From Lepidurus packardi (Eukaryota > Arthropoda > Branchiopoda > Notostraca > Triopsidae), in assembly GCA_023053545.1 (NCBI GenBank), contig JAKZAN010000055.1:62001-126000 (forward strand): a stretch of 64,000 nt of DNA, written 5' to 3'. Shown here piece by piece: positions 56,712-64,000 of this stretch. Each line of letters begins with the position of its first letter. Within the stretch, counting starts at the first letter, position 1. The position numbers and the translations under genes were made by a program. The notes beneath the pieces are model-generated. The model ran no database searches, was not told the DNA's origin, and was given only the letters and a program-made list of their open reading frames with translations.

Positions 56712-57959
56712 TTAGTCAAATTTACGTTTCACGAACCAGCGATCGTTTAGGGAAAGCCCGACCGAAATATTCGTGTAGTTTTCTTGAATCTGACCGATAC
56801 TTGTGCTGCCACGTTTTCCCATCTCAAATCCAACATTTATGTTCGAAAACAAGCCGCCTAATGGAAGTCCAACACCAGCTGTTATTGCAGCATCAGTTAA
56901 CACTTTGTTATTTATGGTTAGCCCTGTATTTTCATACCTGAAACCACCGCGATATACGACCCGCTCCAAGTAGCTTGAGAAAGAATTGTATTTTGGGATG
57001 TAGTAACCTCCGGCATTGATTTTATATCCGTTGGCAAAAGTTGTGCCTTGTATATCAGAAAACCTATTGCTTAAACTACTATTTTGCAGCAAAGTCACAT
57101 CAGCGCCCATCATCCATTTTTTTGTTTTGCCGATGCCAGCACCCAGATTAAAAGTCATTGGCACTGAAACTTTAGTATCTGCAACAGCCGCGCTAGCGGA
57201 TTCTACTACGCTAGTATTTCCTGATGTAAAAATCTGAACGATTGCAATGTTTCGAGAATTGCTAAATGCCACGCTGCTCTTAGGCGAAAAAGTTGCTGCT
57301 GAGAAAAAGTCCAGCTTGTTCAATTTAGTTCTGTAAGACAGTCCGAGGTTCAATGCAGCGCCGCTTCCAGAAGATGCATTGCTTTCGCGAGTGCCATATT
57401 GCACGTTTGAAGCAGTATAAAAACTCGTAGTTTGAATATTACCAAACAGGTAAGAGAACTCTGCTCCAACACTTAATTCCTTTGATATTTTGTATCCTGC
57501 GCCAAAGAACGCTTTATTTAATCCGCCTGAGCCTCTGTATTGTCTGCTTTCTTGGGATTCTGTTGTTGCGTATGACTGGATCTTGTAGCCTACCGATGTG
57601 AAAGGAACTAATCCGAAACCAGCACCAAACTTGCCCATCGGAAATGCCACGGCTAGATAATCCAAACCTGTTCGTCTTGATTTATCTGCTTCTGACGCCG
57701 ATTTTAGTTTTGTATTATTTGTGGTTGCTCCAACTGTGAAAGTCGTTAAGCTCAAAACTGGGTAGAAAGCAGGATTTTGAAAATTGAGATGAATACTATC
57801 TGCTAGAGCTGAAACACCGCCCATTGCGCGATTTTCGGCTGTACCTTTGAATCTTGTTTCTCCGAGTCCGTAGAACGAATAAGGGGAAGATGTTGATTCT
57901 TGCGCAGAAGAGACAAGAGCGAAAAGTAACATAATAGAGAGCAGGATTCTTTTGATCAT
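56712..57959 (-). CDS. outer-membrane beta-barrel protein (FadL-like pattern)
   Basis: A 415-residue protein with signal peptide MIKRILLSIMLLFALVSSAQ. The N-terminal hatch-like segment SPYSFYGLGETRFKGTAENR and AMGGVSALADSIHLNFQNPA recalls FadL/OmpP1-type barrels; the remaining strands alternate polar and nonpolar residues. The last residues are WFVKRKFD, so the terminal aromatic is one position in. The family is conserved next to coaX in flavobacteria, with unknown substrate. It overlaps coaX by 4 bases, so it is translationally coupled. Confidence 0.8.
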   Translation of the reverse strand: MIKRILLSIMLLFALVSSAQESTSSPYSFYGLGETRFKGTAENRAMGGVSALADSIHLNFQNPAFYPVLSLTTFTVGATTNNTKLKSASEADKSRRTGLDYLAVAFPMGKFGAGFGLVPFTSVGYKIQSYATTESQESRQYRGSGGLNKAFFGAGYKISKELSVGAEFSYLFGNIQTTSFYTASNVQYGTRESNASSGSGAALNLGLSYRTKLNKLDFFSAATFSPKSSVAFSNSRNIAIVQIFTSGNTSVVESASAAVADTKVSVPMTFNLGAGIGKTKKWMMGADVTLLQNSSLSNRFSDIQGTTFANGYKINAGGYYIPKYNSFSSYLERVVYRGGFRYENTGLTINNKVLTDAAITAGVGLPLGGLFSNINVGFEMGKRGSTSIGQIQENYTNISVGLSLNDRWFVKRKFD

Positions 57960-58678
57960 CGTTTATTTTGGTATTGGTATAAAGCATTCAGACTTTCCAA
58001 AAGAAAATTTGAATTGGCAAATATGGTATTTTTTAATCTTTTAGCCAAAAAATCAGTGTCGCCACCCGTTAAAATTATAATAAAGTTTGTTGATTTATTG
58101 GTGTAATGGTTGCAATAACTTTCAATTTCGGCAACAGTCCCGTTGATAACGCCGCTGTGAATTGATGATGCGGTTGATTTTCCTTCGACGAAATCTATTT
58201 CCATTTTGTCTAATAACGGTAATTTCGCTGTATAATGATTTAATGATTTGTAGCGGAGTAATAAACCCGGAGAGATCGCACCGCCTTGATAGACATCAAA
58301 TTCATCAACAAAATCATAAGTGATGCAAGTTCCGGCATCGATAATGAGTCTGTTTTGACCAGGAAACTGCAATACTGCCCCTGCTGCCAGCACCATTCTG
58401 TCGATTCCTAAGGTTTCTGGTGTTTGGTATGCGTTTTTGAAAGGAAACTGTCCATTTCTGACGATTGGCTGGTAATTTGCGAACTTATTCAAGTCGAAAA
58501 TGAAGTCATTTTGGACCGATGAGGAAGTTATTGTGGTGATTTCCGGAAAAATTTCGAATAAATTTTTAATATTTTTTTCGGCCTCTTCGTGGGCAAACGC
58601 AATGTGGTTAACTATGCTAGTTTGTTCAAAAACAGCGGCTTTGATTCTGGAATTCCCGACATCGATTGCTAAAAGCAT
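57956..58678 (-). CDS. coaX: type III pantothenate kinase
   Basis: A 240-residue CoaX. Phosphate motif LAIDVGNSRIKAAVFE near 3-18, TPETLGIDRMVLAAGAV near 88-104, and LIIDAGTCITYDFVDEFDVY and GGAISPGLLLRYKSL near 112-149. The Asp residues in these motifs hold the catalytic site. It does the first step of coenzyme A synthesis and does not feel CoA feedback. First gene of coaX-OMP-lptC-small membrane protein operon. Confidence 0.94.
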   Translation of the reverse strand: MLLAIDVGNSRIKAAVFEQTSIVNHIAFAHEEAEKNIKNLFEIFPEITTITSSSVQNDFIFDLNKFANYQPIVRNGQFPFKNAYQTPETLGIDRMVLAAGAVLQFPGQNRLIIDAGTCITYDFVDEFDVYQGGAISPGLLLRYKSLNHYTAKLPLLDKMEIDFVEGKSTASSIHSGVINGTVAEIESYCNHYTNKSTNFIIILTGGDTDFLAKRLKNTIFANSNFLLESLNALYQYQNKR

Positions 58679-58731
58679 ATTGTACTGATTAGAATGGCAA
58701 AGGTACGAAGAGATTTTTTTTAAAAAATATT

Positions 58732-58761
58732 TTGGATAAACTAAAAATGCTTCTATATTTG
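58732..58761 (+). promoter_or_regulatory. promoter of tRNA-Phe
   Basis: TTG (58732-58734), 19-base spacer, TATATTTG (58754-58761): a full Bacteroidetes -33/-7 pair, 14 bases before the mature tRNA. Confidence 0.65.
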
Positions 58762-58775
58762 CAACCCGTTAGCAC

Positions 58776-58848
58776 GGTACCTTAGCTCAGTTGGTAGAGC
58801 AATGGACTGAAAATCCATGTGTCCCTGGTTCGATTCCTGGAGGTACCA
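58776..58848 (+). tRNA. tRNA-Phe (GAA)
   Basis: Cloverleaf: acceptor GGTACCT/AGGTACC, D stem GCTC/GAGC, anticodon stem ATGGA/TCCAT with loop CTGAAAA (anticodon GAA, 58809-58811), T arm CCTGG-TTCGATT-CCTGG. The T stem has a T-T mismatch at its centre. CCA is not encoded. A promoter lies upstream and a strong terminator follows. Confidence 0.95.
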
Positions 58849-58856
58849 CAAAAAAG

Positions 58857-58887
58857 CCCTTAACATTAATGATGTTAAGGGTTTTTT
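58857..58887 (+). terminator. terminator after tRNA-Phe
   Basis: CCCTTAACAT (58857-58866) and ATGTTAAGGG (58872-58881) form a perfect 10-bp stem, followed by six T. Confidence 0.92.
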
Positions 58888-58986
58888 GATTTTATGCCTT
58901 TTGAAATGTTACGACATTTTGCTTTTTCCTTTTTAAGTAATGGTTGAATTCCTATTTTTTTTGCTGAATTCATTTGGATTGTTCTT

Positions 58987-59084
58987 TCGCGTTAAGGATT
59001 GACGTGAAAATCCTTTTTGTAGCGCAGCGGAAAAAAGATTGTAACAAAAGCCTGACCCGCCTTTTTTTTTTGGCGGGGAACGCC
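58987..59084. repeat. intergenic repeat family A, copy 2
   Basis: TCGCGTTAAGGATTG, AATCCTTTTTGTAGCGCAGC, AAAAAAGATTGTAACAAAAG, and a CCCGCC..GGCGGG hairpin ending GAACGCC match copy 1 (14859-14944) in order. It is the main content of the spacer after tRNA-Phe. Confidence 0.75.
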
Positions 59085-59134
59085 ATTGTAATTGAAGCTT
59101 TTGGCTTTTTATTTGGGCTTCGAAAAATCTCTAT

Positions 59135-59162
59135 AAAAAAATGGAGCCTAAAAAGACTCCAC
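59135..59162 (-). terminator. terminator of the T9SS protein gene
   Basis: TGGAG (59142-59146) and CTCCA (59157-59161) form the stem; the seven A at 59135-59141 give the U-run on the minus strand. 24 bases after the stop. Confidence 0.75.
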
Positions 59163-59185
59163 TTAATTATAAGGTGATTTGGGAA

Positions 59186-60157
59186 TTACTTCTTGATGAA
59201 TTTTGAAGTTGCTTTTCCTAGATCTGTTTCGATTGAAACGAAATAGATTCCAGCATTTAGGTCAGATACGTTGATTTTTGCTGATTCGACATCTGAAACG
59301 TAGTTTGTTTTTACGATTCGACCATTCATGTCGACTACTGAAATACCGTTAATTTTGGTATTGTTTTGCAGCACGATATTTAGTTCGTTTTGGACAGGGT
59401 TTGGATATATTGCGAAATTTTGTTTGAAAAATTCGTTTGCACCCAGAGTTCTGTCTATTGAAAAAGTATCGATTCCGATAATATCTGAATTTGACGCCGC
59501 AGAACCGCCACCTGTTACGAAATATCTGAACGCGAACTTAACTGCAGTCGCGCCTGTTAGGCCAGCAACTGTGTATGAGTATTGTGTCCAAACTTTTGGG
59601 TACACGAAGCCTGATACTAGGTCTGGATTTACAGATACGCACAAAGTTGTAAAACCGCCCACACTGTTTGTGTTGTTTGGCAAGGCTGGAGCGCTGTTTG
59701 GGCTCATTCTTAATTCGAGTCTGTCTGGAAAATCTTGTGCGCCGCTTGTTCCTTTTCTTGTATAGAAAGTGACAATATCGCCATTTTCGACGGTGATTGC
59801 TGGCGTGATTAGCCAGTTACTGATTGTTGCGCCATTTGCAGTTGCGTTATTTGTACTTGCAAAATTGACTAATGCAAAAGTGTTTGGCGTGCCATCTTGA
59901 CCGTTTGGGATAGGGCAAACATCTCCAACTGCATAAGTTTGATCTTGAAACGGCGTTGCTTGCACCGAGCTGCTTACTGTTACGGGCTGGAATGAAGCGA
60001 TTGACCACAATAACGTTGATGCCTGTGCGCTTTGATTTGTTCTTACCCAACCTGCAGTTGTTAGATCAGTGGTTACACCATTAAAACCGTAGTTGAACAC
60101 ATTTGTTTGTGCTATTGCAAAAAACGGCAATAAAAGAAAAAGTAAAGTTTTTTTCAT
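59186..60157 (-). CDS. T9SS-secreted protein with choice-of-anchor-J-like domain
   Basis: A 323-residue protein. Signal peptide MKKTLLFLLLPFFAIAQ; residues 20-235 are a jelly-roll of the choice-of-anchor/concanavalin type (LTTAGWVRTNQSAQ, NWLITPAITVENGDIVTFYT, KFAFRYFVTGGGS, IGIDTFSID). Residues about 245-323 are the type A C-terminal sorting domain: NEFFKQNFAIYPNPVQNELN, GISVVDMNGRIVKTN, INVSDLNAGIYFVSIET and KFIKK. The T9SS exports such proteins and anchors or releases them; PorT is encoded at 19674-20363. No catalytic domain seen. Confidence 0.9.
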   Translation of the reverse strand: MKKTLLFLLLPFFAIAQTNVFNYGFNGVTTDLTTAGWVRTNQSAQASTLLWSIASFQPVTVSSSVQATPFQDQTYAVGDVCPIPNGQDGTPNTFALVNFASTNNATANGATISNWLITPAITVENGDIVTFYTRKGTSGAQDFPDRLELRMSPNSAPALPNNTNSVGGFTTLCVSVNPDLVSGFVYPKVWTQYSYTVAGLTGATAVKFAFRYFVTGGGSAASNSDIIGIDTFSIDRTLGANEFFKQNFAIYPNPVQNELNIVLQNNTKINGISVVDMNGRIVKTNYVSDVESAKINVSDLNAGIYFVSIETDLGKATSKFIKK

Positions 60158-60223
60158 AGTTGTAAAATTTAAGTTCTCTCAAATATAAGAGAAGAAAATA
60201 ATTTTACAAACTATTGCTATGGC

Positions 60224-60850
60224 TTAGTATCTGAATACGAGGCCAAAAGTATGCTGAATTTGGTTTCCATATTTTTGTTGTTCGAAGCTTGACTTGCCTA
60301 TTGTTTGAAAGGAAAATCCGATATTATCGATTAAACTTTCGCCGTAGTATCGATTGTCTTCAAAGATTCGAAGCCATATATATGTGCCGAGGCCGTAATT
60401 GACGGTTGGTCTTGCAACCTTGTCGATTGACGTGGAGCCCAGGCCTAATAGCACATATGGCTGCACGTTCTGCAAGATATCATAGTAATATATGACGCTA
60501 GTGAGGTCAAATTTTATGTTGGCATCGATGGCAATATACTTTCTTGCTTTATCGATAATGAGGCCATCCACAAGCTTTCCGGCCTTATATGTGTTCCAAG
60601 TTAACGAGCCATCGATGATTATTTGGTCGGAAATTTGATAGCTATAGCCTAGATATGAAGGCGCTGCTATTGTGTTCCATTGCCCATTAAATTCGAACGC
60701 CCGGTGGTTGTAAGTGAATGAATCGTCGACAATATTTGTTCCGATTGTGAATTTATTAGGGTATTCTGTTTGATAACGTTGCGCGTGAACAGCACAAGTT
60801 ATTAGGATACAAAAAACGGTGATCAGTCGTGCGTACTTTGAAACTTTCAT
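60224..60850 (-). CDS. predicted outer-membrane beta-barrel protein
   Basis: A 208-residue protein. Signal segment LITVFCILITCAVHAQ (9-24) and eight or so amphipathic strands (FTIGTNIVDDSFTYNH, PSYLGYSYQISDQIIIDGSL, YVLLGLGSTSIDKVARPTVN, YGLGTYIWLRIF, HTFGLVFRY) ending in a terminal tyrosine after F, as in barrels. OmpA-barrel-like size. Function unknown. It precedes, divergently, the polysaccharide gene cluster. Confidence 0.78.
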   Translation of the reverse strand: MKVSKYARLITVFCILITCAVHAQRYQTEYPNKFTIGTNIVDDSFTYNHRAFEFNGQWNTIAAPSYLGYSYQISDQIIIDGSLTWNTYKAGKLVDGLIIDKARKYIAIDANIKFDLTSVIYYYDILQNVQPYVLLGLGSTSIDKVARPTVNYGLGTYIWLRIFEDNRYYGESLIDNIGFSFQTIGKSSFEQQKYGNQIQHTFGLVFRY

Positions 60851-61181
60851 TTGAGGTTTTTTGTTGAAACAAAAATAAAAAATATTTTATATTTTAACAA
60901 TAAATTCTTAAGTGGTTTCTTACTAATGTAATTTTTTGTGCCATTTGCCTCATTAGCAGCATGTTATAAAAAAGCGTTAAGTGAAATATTAGCATACGGA
61001 CTTCAGGCCATTTTCTGAAAGGTTTTATTTACAAATATCTTGAGTGCTTACTTGCAAACATAATTTGTATATTAATAAAAAAATACTCATTTTTGTTACA
61101 AATCAAGTTATACTAATCGCAAATACAAGCGCATTTTCGTGTTTGGCTTTACCGACTTCGCAGTATATTTATTAAATCATT
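60851..61181. other. 330-base spacer before the polysaccharide cluster
   Basis: An AT-rich region with no open frame, hairpin terminator or repeat I can support. It must hold the promoters of the divergent barrel gene and of the flippase gene, but I see no clear TAnnTTTG box. Confidence 0.5.
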
Positions 61182-62615
61182 ATGAGCTTAAAGAAAAAAG
61201 CAGTTTCTGGACTTTTTTGGGTTTTTATTCATCAGTCGAGCTCGCAAATAATTGCTTTTTTTGTTTCGATTATATTGGGTCGTTTGTTGATGCCTTCTGA
61301 ATTTGGTATAATAGCCTTATTGGGAATTGTTATGGGGATTAGCACAACGTTAATTCAGTCTGGCATGAACTCTTCTTTAATAAGGACTGAAAACCCTGAT
61401 GCTGATGATTATTCAACGGTATTCTACTTTAATATGGTTGTAAGCCTTATTCTTTACGCCATAACATTTGGCCTTGCGAAATCCTTTGCTGATTTTTATG
61501 CCATGCCAAAGTTGGAACAAGTAACAAAATGGTATGCGCTAATTTTTGTTTTTAACGCATTTTCGAGTATTCAGTTAACCCTAATTGAGAAGAAGATGAT
61601 GTTTAGACGAGAGTTTGTCATTAATTTGCCTTCTCTTATTGCTAGCAGTATAATCGGAATCGTAATGGCATATCAGGGATATGGCATATGGGCGCTGGTT
61701 GCAACAGGTCTTTCACAATCTATCTTATTAGCGATTCAGATATGGATAATTAGCGCATGGCGACCGTCATTGATTTTCAGCAAAGCAAAATTTAAGCAAC
61801 ATTTTGTATACGGCTATAAACTAACACTTTCTGGACTTGTAGACCTGTTGTTTACAAACTCCTATACGATTATAATTGGAAAAATTTATAATCCAGCTCA
61901 AGTGGGATTTTACAACAGAGCAGACAGTATAAAGCAATTGCCTGTAAGCAATCTTTCGACTATTTTAAATAAAATTACTTTCCCACTATTTGCAGAAGTG
62001 CAGAACGATGATATTAGATTGAAAGCAATATATCAAAAAATAATGCAACTAGTTGTGTATATAATTGCTCCGATTTTATTGGTAATGGCGGCAGTTGCAG
62101 AACCTTTATTCCGATTTCTTTTAACAGAAAAATGGTTGCCTGCCGTGCCATACTTCAGAATATTGTGCTGGGGTGGCATTCTATCTCCTATTCATAGCTA
62201 CAATTTAAATATTTTGAAAGTAAAGGGCCGAAGCGATCTGTTTTTAAAGTTAGAAATTATAAAGAAGATAATCTTACTAGGTATTATTGCCGTTACTTTG
62301 CCATATGGAATTAATGCATTGCTGTATGGCTCTCTTGGCTTTTCGGTCATTGTGTTTTTCGTAAACACACATTATACAGGAAAGTTTTTAAACTATACCG
62401 CATTAATGCAGGCAGCAGACTTACTTCCAACAATTGTGTTGGCTACCATTATGGCATTAGCGGTATACTTCGCAGATGGCTATTGGACAAGTGAAAGCCT
62501 AACAGACTTGTCAAGATTATTTTTGGCGGGAATACTTGCATGCGCGATCTACTTACTAATGAGTGTGGTATTCAAGCTCAGAGGATTTTACGAATTAAAA
62601 AACATACTAAAATAA
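61182..62615 (+). CDS. polysaccharide flippase (Wzx/MOP superfamily)
   Basis: A 477-residue membrane protein with about 14 helices. Opening MSLKKKAVSGLFWVFIHQSS and IILGRLLMPSEFGIIALLGI are the start of Wzx-like 'lipopolysaccharide biosynthesis' proteins (MOP flippase group, WzxC/TuaB type); FYNRADSIKQLPVSNLSTIL, FPLFAEVQNDD and FRILCWGGILSPIHSYNLNIL are also typical. It flips lipid-linked sugar repeats for surface polysaccharide. First gene of the cluster; glycosyltransferases follow. Confidence 0.9.
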   Translation: MSLKKKAVSGLFWVFIHQSSSQIIAFFVSIILGRLLMPSEFGIIALLGIVMGISTTLIQSGMNSSLIRTENPDADDYSTVFYFNMVVSLILYAITFGLAKSFADFYAMPKLEQVTKWYALIFVFNAFSSIQLTLIEKKMMFRREFVINLPSLIASSIIGIVMAYQGYGIWALVATGLSQSILLAIQIWIISAWRPSLIFSKAKFKQHFVYGYKLTLSGLVDLLFTNSYTIIIGKIYNPAQVGFYNRADSIKQLPVSNLSTILNKITFPLFAEVQNDDIRLKAIYQKIMQLVVYIIAPILLVMAAVAEPLFRFLLTEKWLPAVPYFRILCWGGILSPIHSYNLNILKVKGRSDLFLKLEIIKKIILLGIIAVTLPYGINALLYGSLGFSVIVFFVNTHYTGKFLNYTALMQAADLLPTIVLATIMALAVYFADGYWTSESLTDLSRLFLAGILACAIYLLMSVVFKLRGFYELKNILK

Positions 62616-62662
62616 GCCTTTGATTAAATTTAGCATTAAAGTAGCTTTTTATAAAATTAATT

Positions 62663-63529
62663 ATGAGTGATTTCCAATATCCTGTTGTAAGCGTTGTAAT
62701 GCTATCCTACTGCCATCAGAATTATATTCAACAAGCTATTGAAGGCGTGTTGATGCAAATCGCCAATTTTGAAATTGAACTTATAATATCTGACGATTGT
62801 TCGCCAGATCAGACGGACGAGATTGTTCGTGAAATCCAGAAGAAACATCCAAATGGCCATTGGATAAAATACAATCGTTATGCGAATAATGTTGGGATGA
62901 TGCCTAATTTCATACTTACATTGGGACGAGCAAAAGGGAAATTTATTGCAATTTGCGAAGGAGATGACTACTGGACAGACCCGCTAAAACTACAAAAACA
63001 AGTAGATTTCCTCGAAGCAAATGAGCAATATTCTGTTTGCGGAACTTACTGTGATGTTTTACAGTTTGACACGTTAAACAAGGCTAATCTAGCGAACGTT
63101 GAAATGGATACTTTCAACTTTTTTGATGTTGTCAACCAAAAGACAGTGCCAACCTTAACAATGTGCTTTCGAAATAACCTTGATTATACAAAATTATCGC
63201 CTTATACCTTTGGGGACCTGCCCCTACATTTGGAACTGACAAGAAACGGCGGAATGTTGGCAAAATTGCCTTTTGTTTCGGCTGTATATCGGTATCACGG
63301 AAAAGGTGATAATAGCGGAAAATCATCATACGAAAACTATAAAATACTTTTTGCACTCAAAAGCACTTATAATGACATCAATAAAATCGTTGGCTACAAC
63401 AAATATTTTCGAAAATCTATTAGGAAAATATTAGCCAATCAATTTAAGCATTTACTTACAGGTCGTTTTAAACTATTTAGTTTCCGAACGCTTCTTTTAT
63501 GTTTTTACTATTTAATTAAGACCTTTTAA
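62663..63529 (+). CDS. family 2 glycosyltransferase
   Basis: A 288-residue GT-A fold enzyme. PVVSVVMLSYCHQNYIQQAI near the start, ELIISDDCSPDQTDEIV (nucleotide-binding DD), then GKFIAICEGDDYWTDPLKLQ with the EGDDYW metal-binding motif. Lacks membrane segments until a weak hydrophobic end. It probably adds a sugar to the polysaccharide handled by the flippase 47 bases upstream. Sugar unknown. Confidence 0.92.
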   Translation: MSDFQYPVVSVVMLSYCHQNYIQQAIEGVLMQIANFEIELIISDDCSPDQTDEIVREIQKKHPNGHWIKYNRYANNVGMMPNFILTLGRAKGKFIAICEGDDYWTDPLKLQKQVDFLEANEQYSVCGTYCDVLQFDTLNKANLANVEMDTFNFFDVVNQKTVPTLTMCFRNNLDYTKLSPYTFGDLPLHLELTRNGGMLAKLPFVSAVYRYHGKGDNSGKSSYENYKILFALKSTYNDINKIVGYNKYFRKSIRKILANQFKHLLTGRFKLFSFRTLLLCFYYLIKTF

Positions 63530-63579
63530 AGAGGAAATGTGCCGAGCCTTGACTTTGTAAAACCAACTAAAATAAACAA

Positions 63580-64000
63580 ATGAAAATCCTTTACTCCATT
63601 GCATGTCTATCTGGAAAAGGCGGGACTGAAAAGGTGCTGTCTTCAAAAGCGTCTTATCTTGCCGCGATGGGTCATGATGTGACGATTTTGATCTCAGACC
63701 AGCACGGAAAGGAGTTGGCTTATCCAATATCAGATAAGGTGACCACTATCGATTTAAAAATAAAATCGATTGCAAATAAATCAGTAAAGGGCTTAAGTTT
63801 TATTTATAATGTTTTTTTACTTCGCAAATTATACAATCAGAAAATCAAAGAAATAAACCCCGACATTATAATTGTAATGGAAATTGGATATGAAGACTTT
63901 ATCATTCCATATTTGCATAAAACAATCCCTAAAGTTAGAGAACATCACACTTCCCGAATGGCTAGCATAAATTTCGAATCGTATTTGAGTCGACCGAAGC
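63580..64000 (+). CDS. family 4-type glycosyltransferase, cut by the window end
   Basis: The ATG at 63580 opens MKILYSIACLSGKGGTEKVL, the N-terminal Rossmann start with GGTEKVLS of GT-B (GT4-like) glycosyltransferases; AAMGHDVTILISDQ and NPDIIIVMEIGYED follow. 140 codons are open to the last base of the window; the donor-binding C-terminal domain lies outside. It follows the GT2 gene by 50 bases, same strand. Confidence 0.85.
   Translation, partial: MKILYSIACLSGKGGTEKVLSSKASYLAAMGHDVTILISDQHGKELAYPISDKVTTIDLKIKSIANKSVKGLSFIYNVFLLRKLYNQKIKEINPDIIIVMEIGYEDFIIPYLHKTIPKVREHHTSRMASINFESYLSRPK

Noticed and set aside
1-64000. CRISPR array, prophage or classical integron integrase
   Set aside because: No spaced direct repeats, no phage structural genes and no tyrosine recombinase frame are present; the repeated units here are the IS copies and attC-like sites.

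Overview
The window looks like a chromosome segment of a Flavobacterium-like member of the Bacteroidetes. The signs are AT-rich DNA, -7 promoter boxes of the TAnnTTTG type, a type IX secretion gene (porT), a T9SS C-terminal sorting domain, a lipoprotein TamL, menaquinone-type UbiE, and the flavobacterial gene orders ubiE-porT-trmH-tamL, purH-mreBCD-mrdA-rodA and surE-lpxB. Core genes keep a conserved, ordinary layout; the accessory DNA is concentrated in the first 13.3 kb and in one 849-bp insert at 18.06-18.91 kb.

Region 1 (1-13.3 kb) starts with two decayed genes (a small membrane protein and a glyoxalase-fold protein). It then holds what I read as an integron-type gene-cassette array without a visible integrase. 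Five cassettes (1025-1453, 3167-6128, 7842-9955, 11670-12256, 12676-13257) each carry genes followed by an imperfect hairpin of about 130 nt. The first 9-12 nt of every cassette are the reverse complement of the R''-like segment that opens its own hairpin, as in integron cassettes and attC sites. The cargo is typical cassette cargo: small hypothetical proteins, a lipoprotein with outer-membrane proteins, an AraC regulator with an esterase and a YCII-like protein, and an NTF2-fold immunity-like lipoprotein. Three full IS1182-type elements (1717-1718 bp) and one 423-bp internally deleted relative sit at the same point, the ACGT of the AACGTT core, in four consecutive sites.

Region 2 (13.3-18.0 kb) is housekeeping: a lipoprotein cyclophilin, etfBA, a bifunctional-nuclease-family protein, thyA and folA. 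Between folA and ubiE lies a sixth, lone cassette on the minus strand. It carries a HigBA/RelE-type toxin-antitoxin pair with its own intact attC-like site. It has no IS and ends a few bases before the ubiE -7 box; the empty site can be read from the two junctions.

Region 3 (18.9-42 kb) covers menaquinone synthesis, T9SS and outer-membrane biogenesis (ubiE, porT, trmH-like, tamL), glycolysis and lipid synthesis (fba, accD), a MacB-like permease, purH, the elongasome (mreBCD, mrdA, rodA), a Prc-type protease, surE, lpxB, an NlpC/P60 hydrolase and comEC. Region 4 (42-51 kb) is a peptide-use block: a thioredoxin, three tandem POT-family peptide transporters and a dipeptidyl-peptidase IV. After it come a radical SAM protein, HMG-CoA reductase and a GHMP kinase (mevalonate pathway), a PpiD-like chaperone, lptC and coaX. 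Region 5 (58.7-64 kb) has tRNA-Phe, a T9SS-secreted protein, and the start of a surface polysaccharide cluster (flippase, two glycosyltransferases, the last cut by the window end).

Many genes, including the essential accD, are broken by single-base indels, often in homopolymers, while the rest of the reading frame is intact. I read most of these as uncorrected read errors rather than real decay. Three families of intergenic hairpin repeats are scattered through the window.
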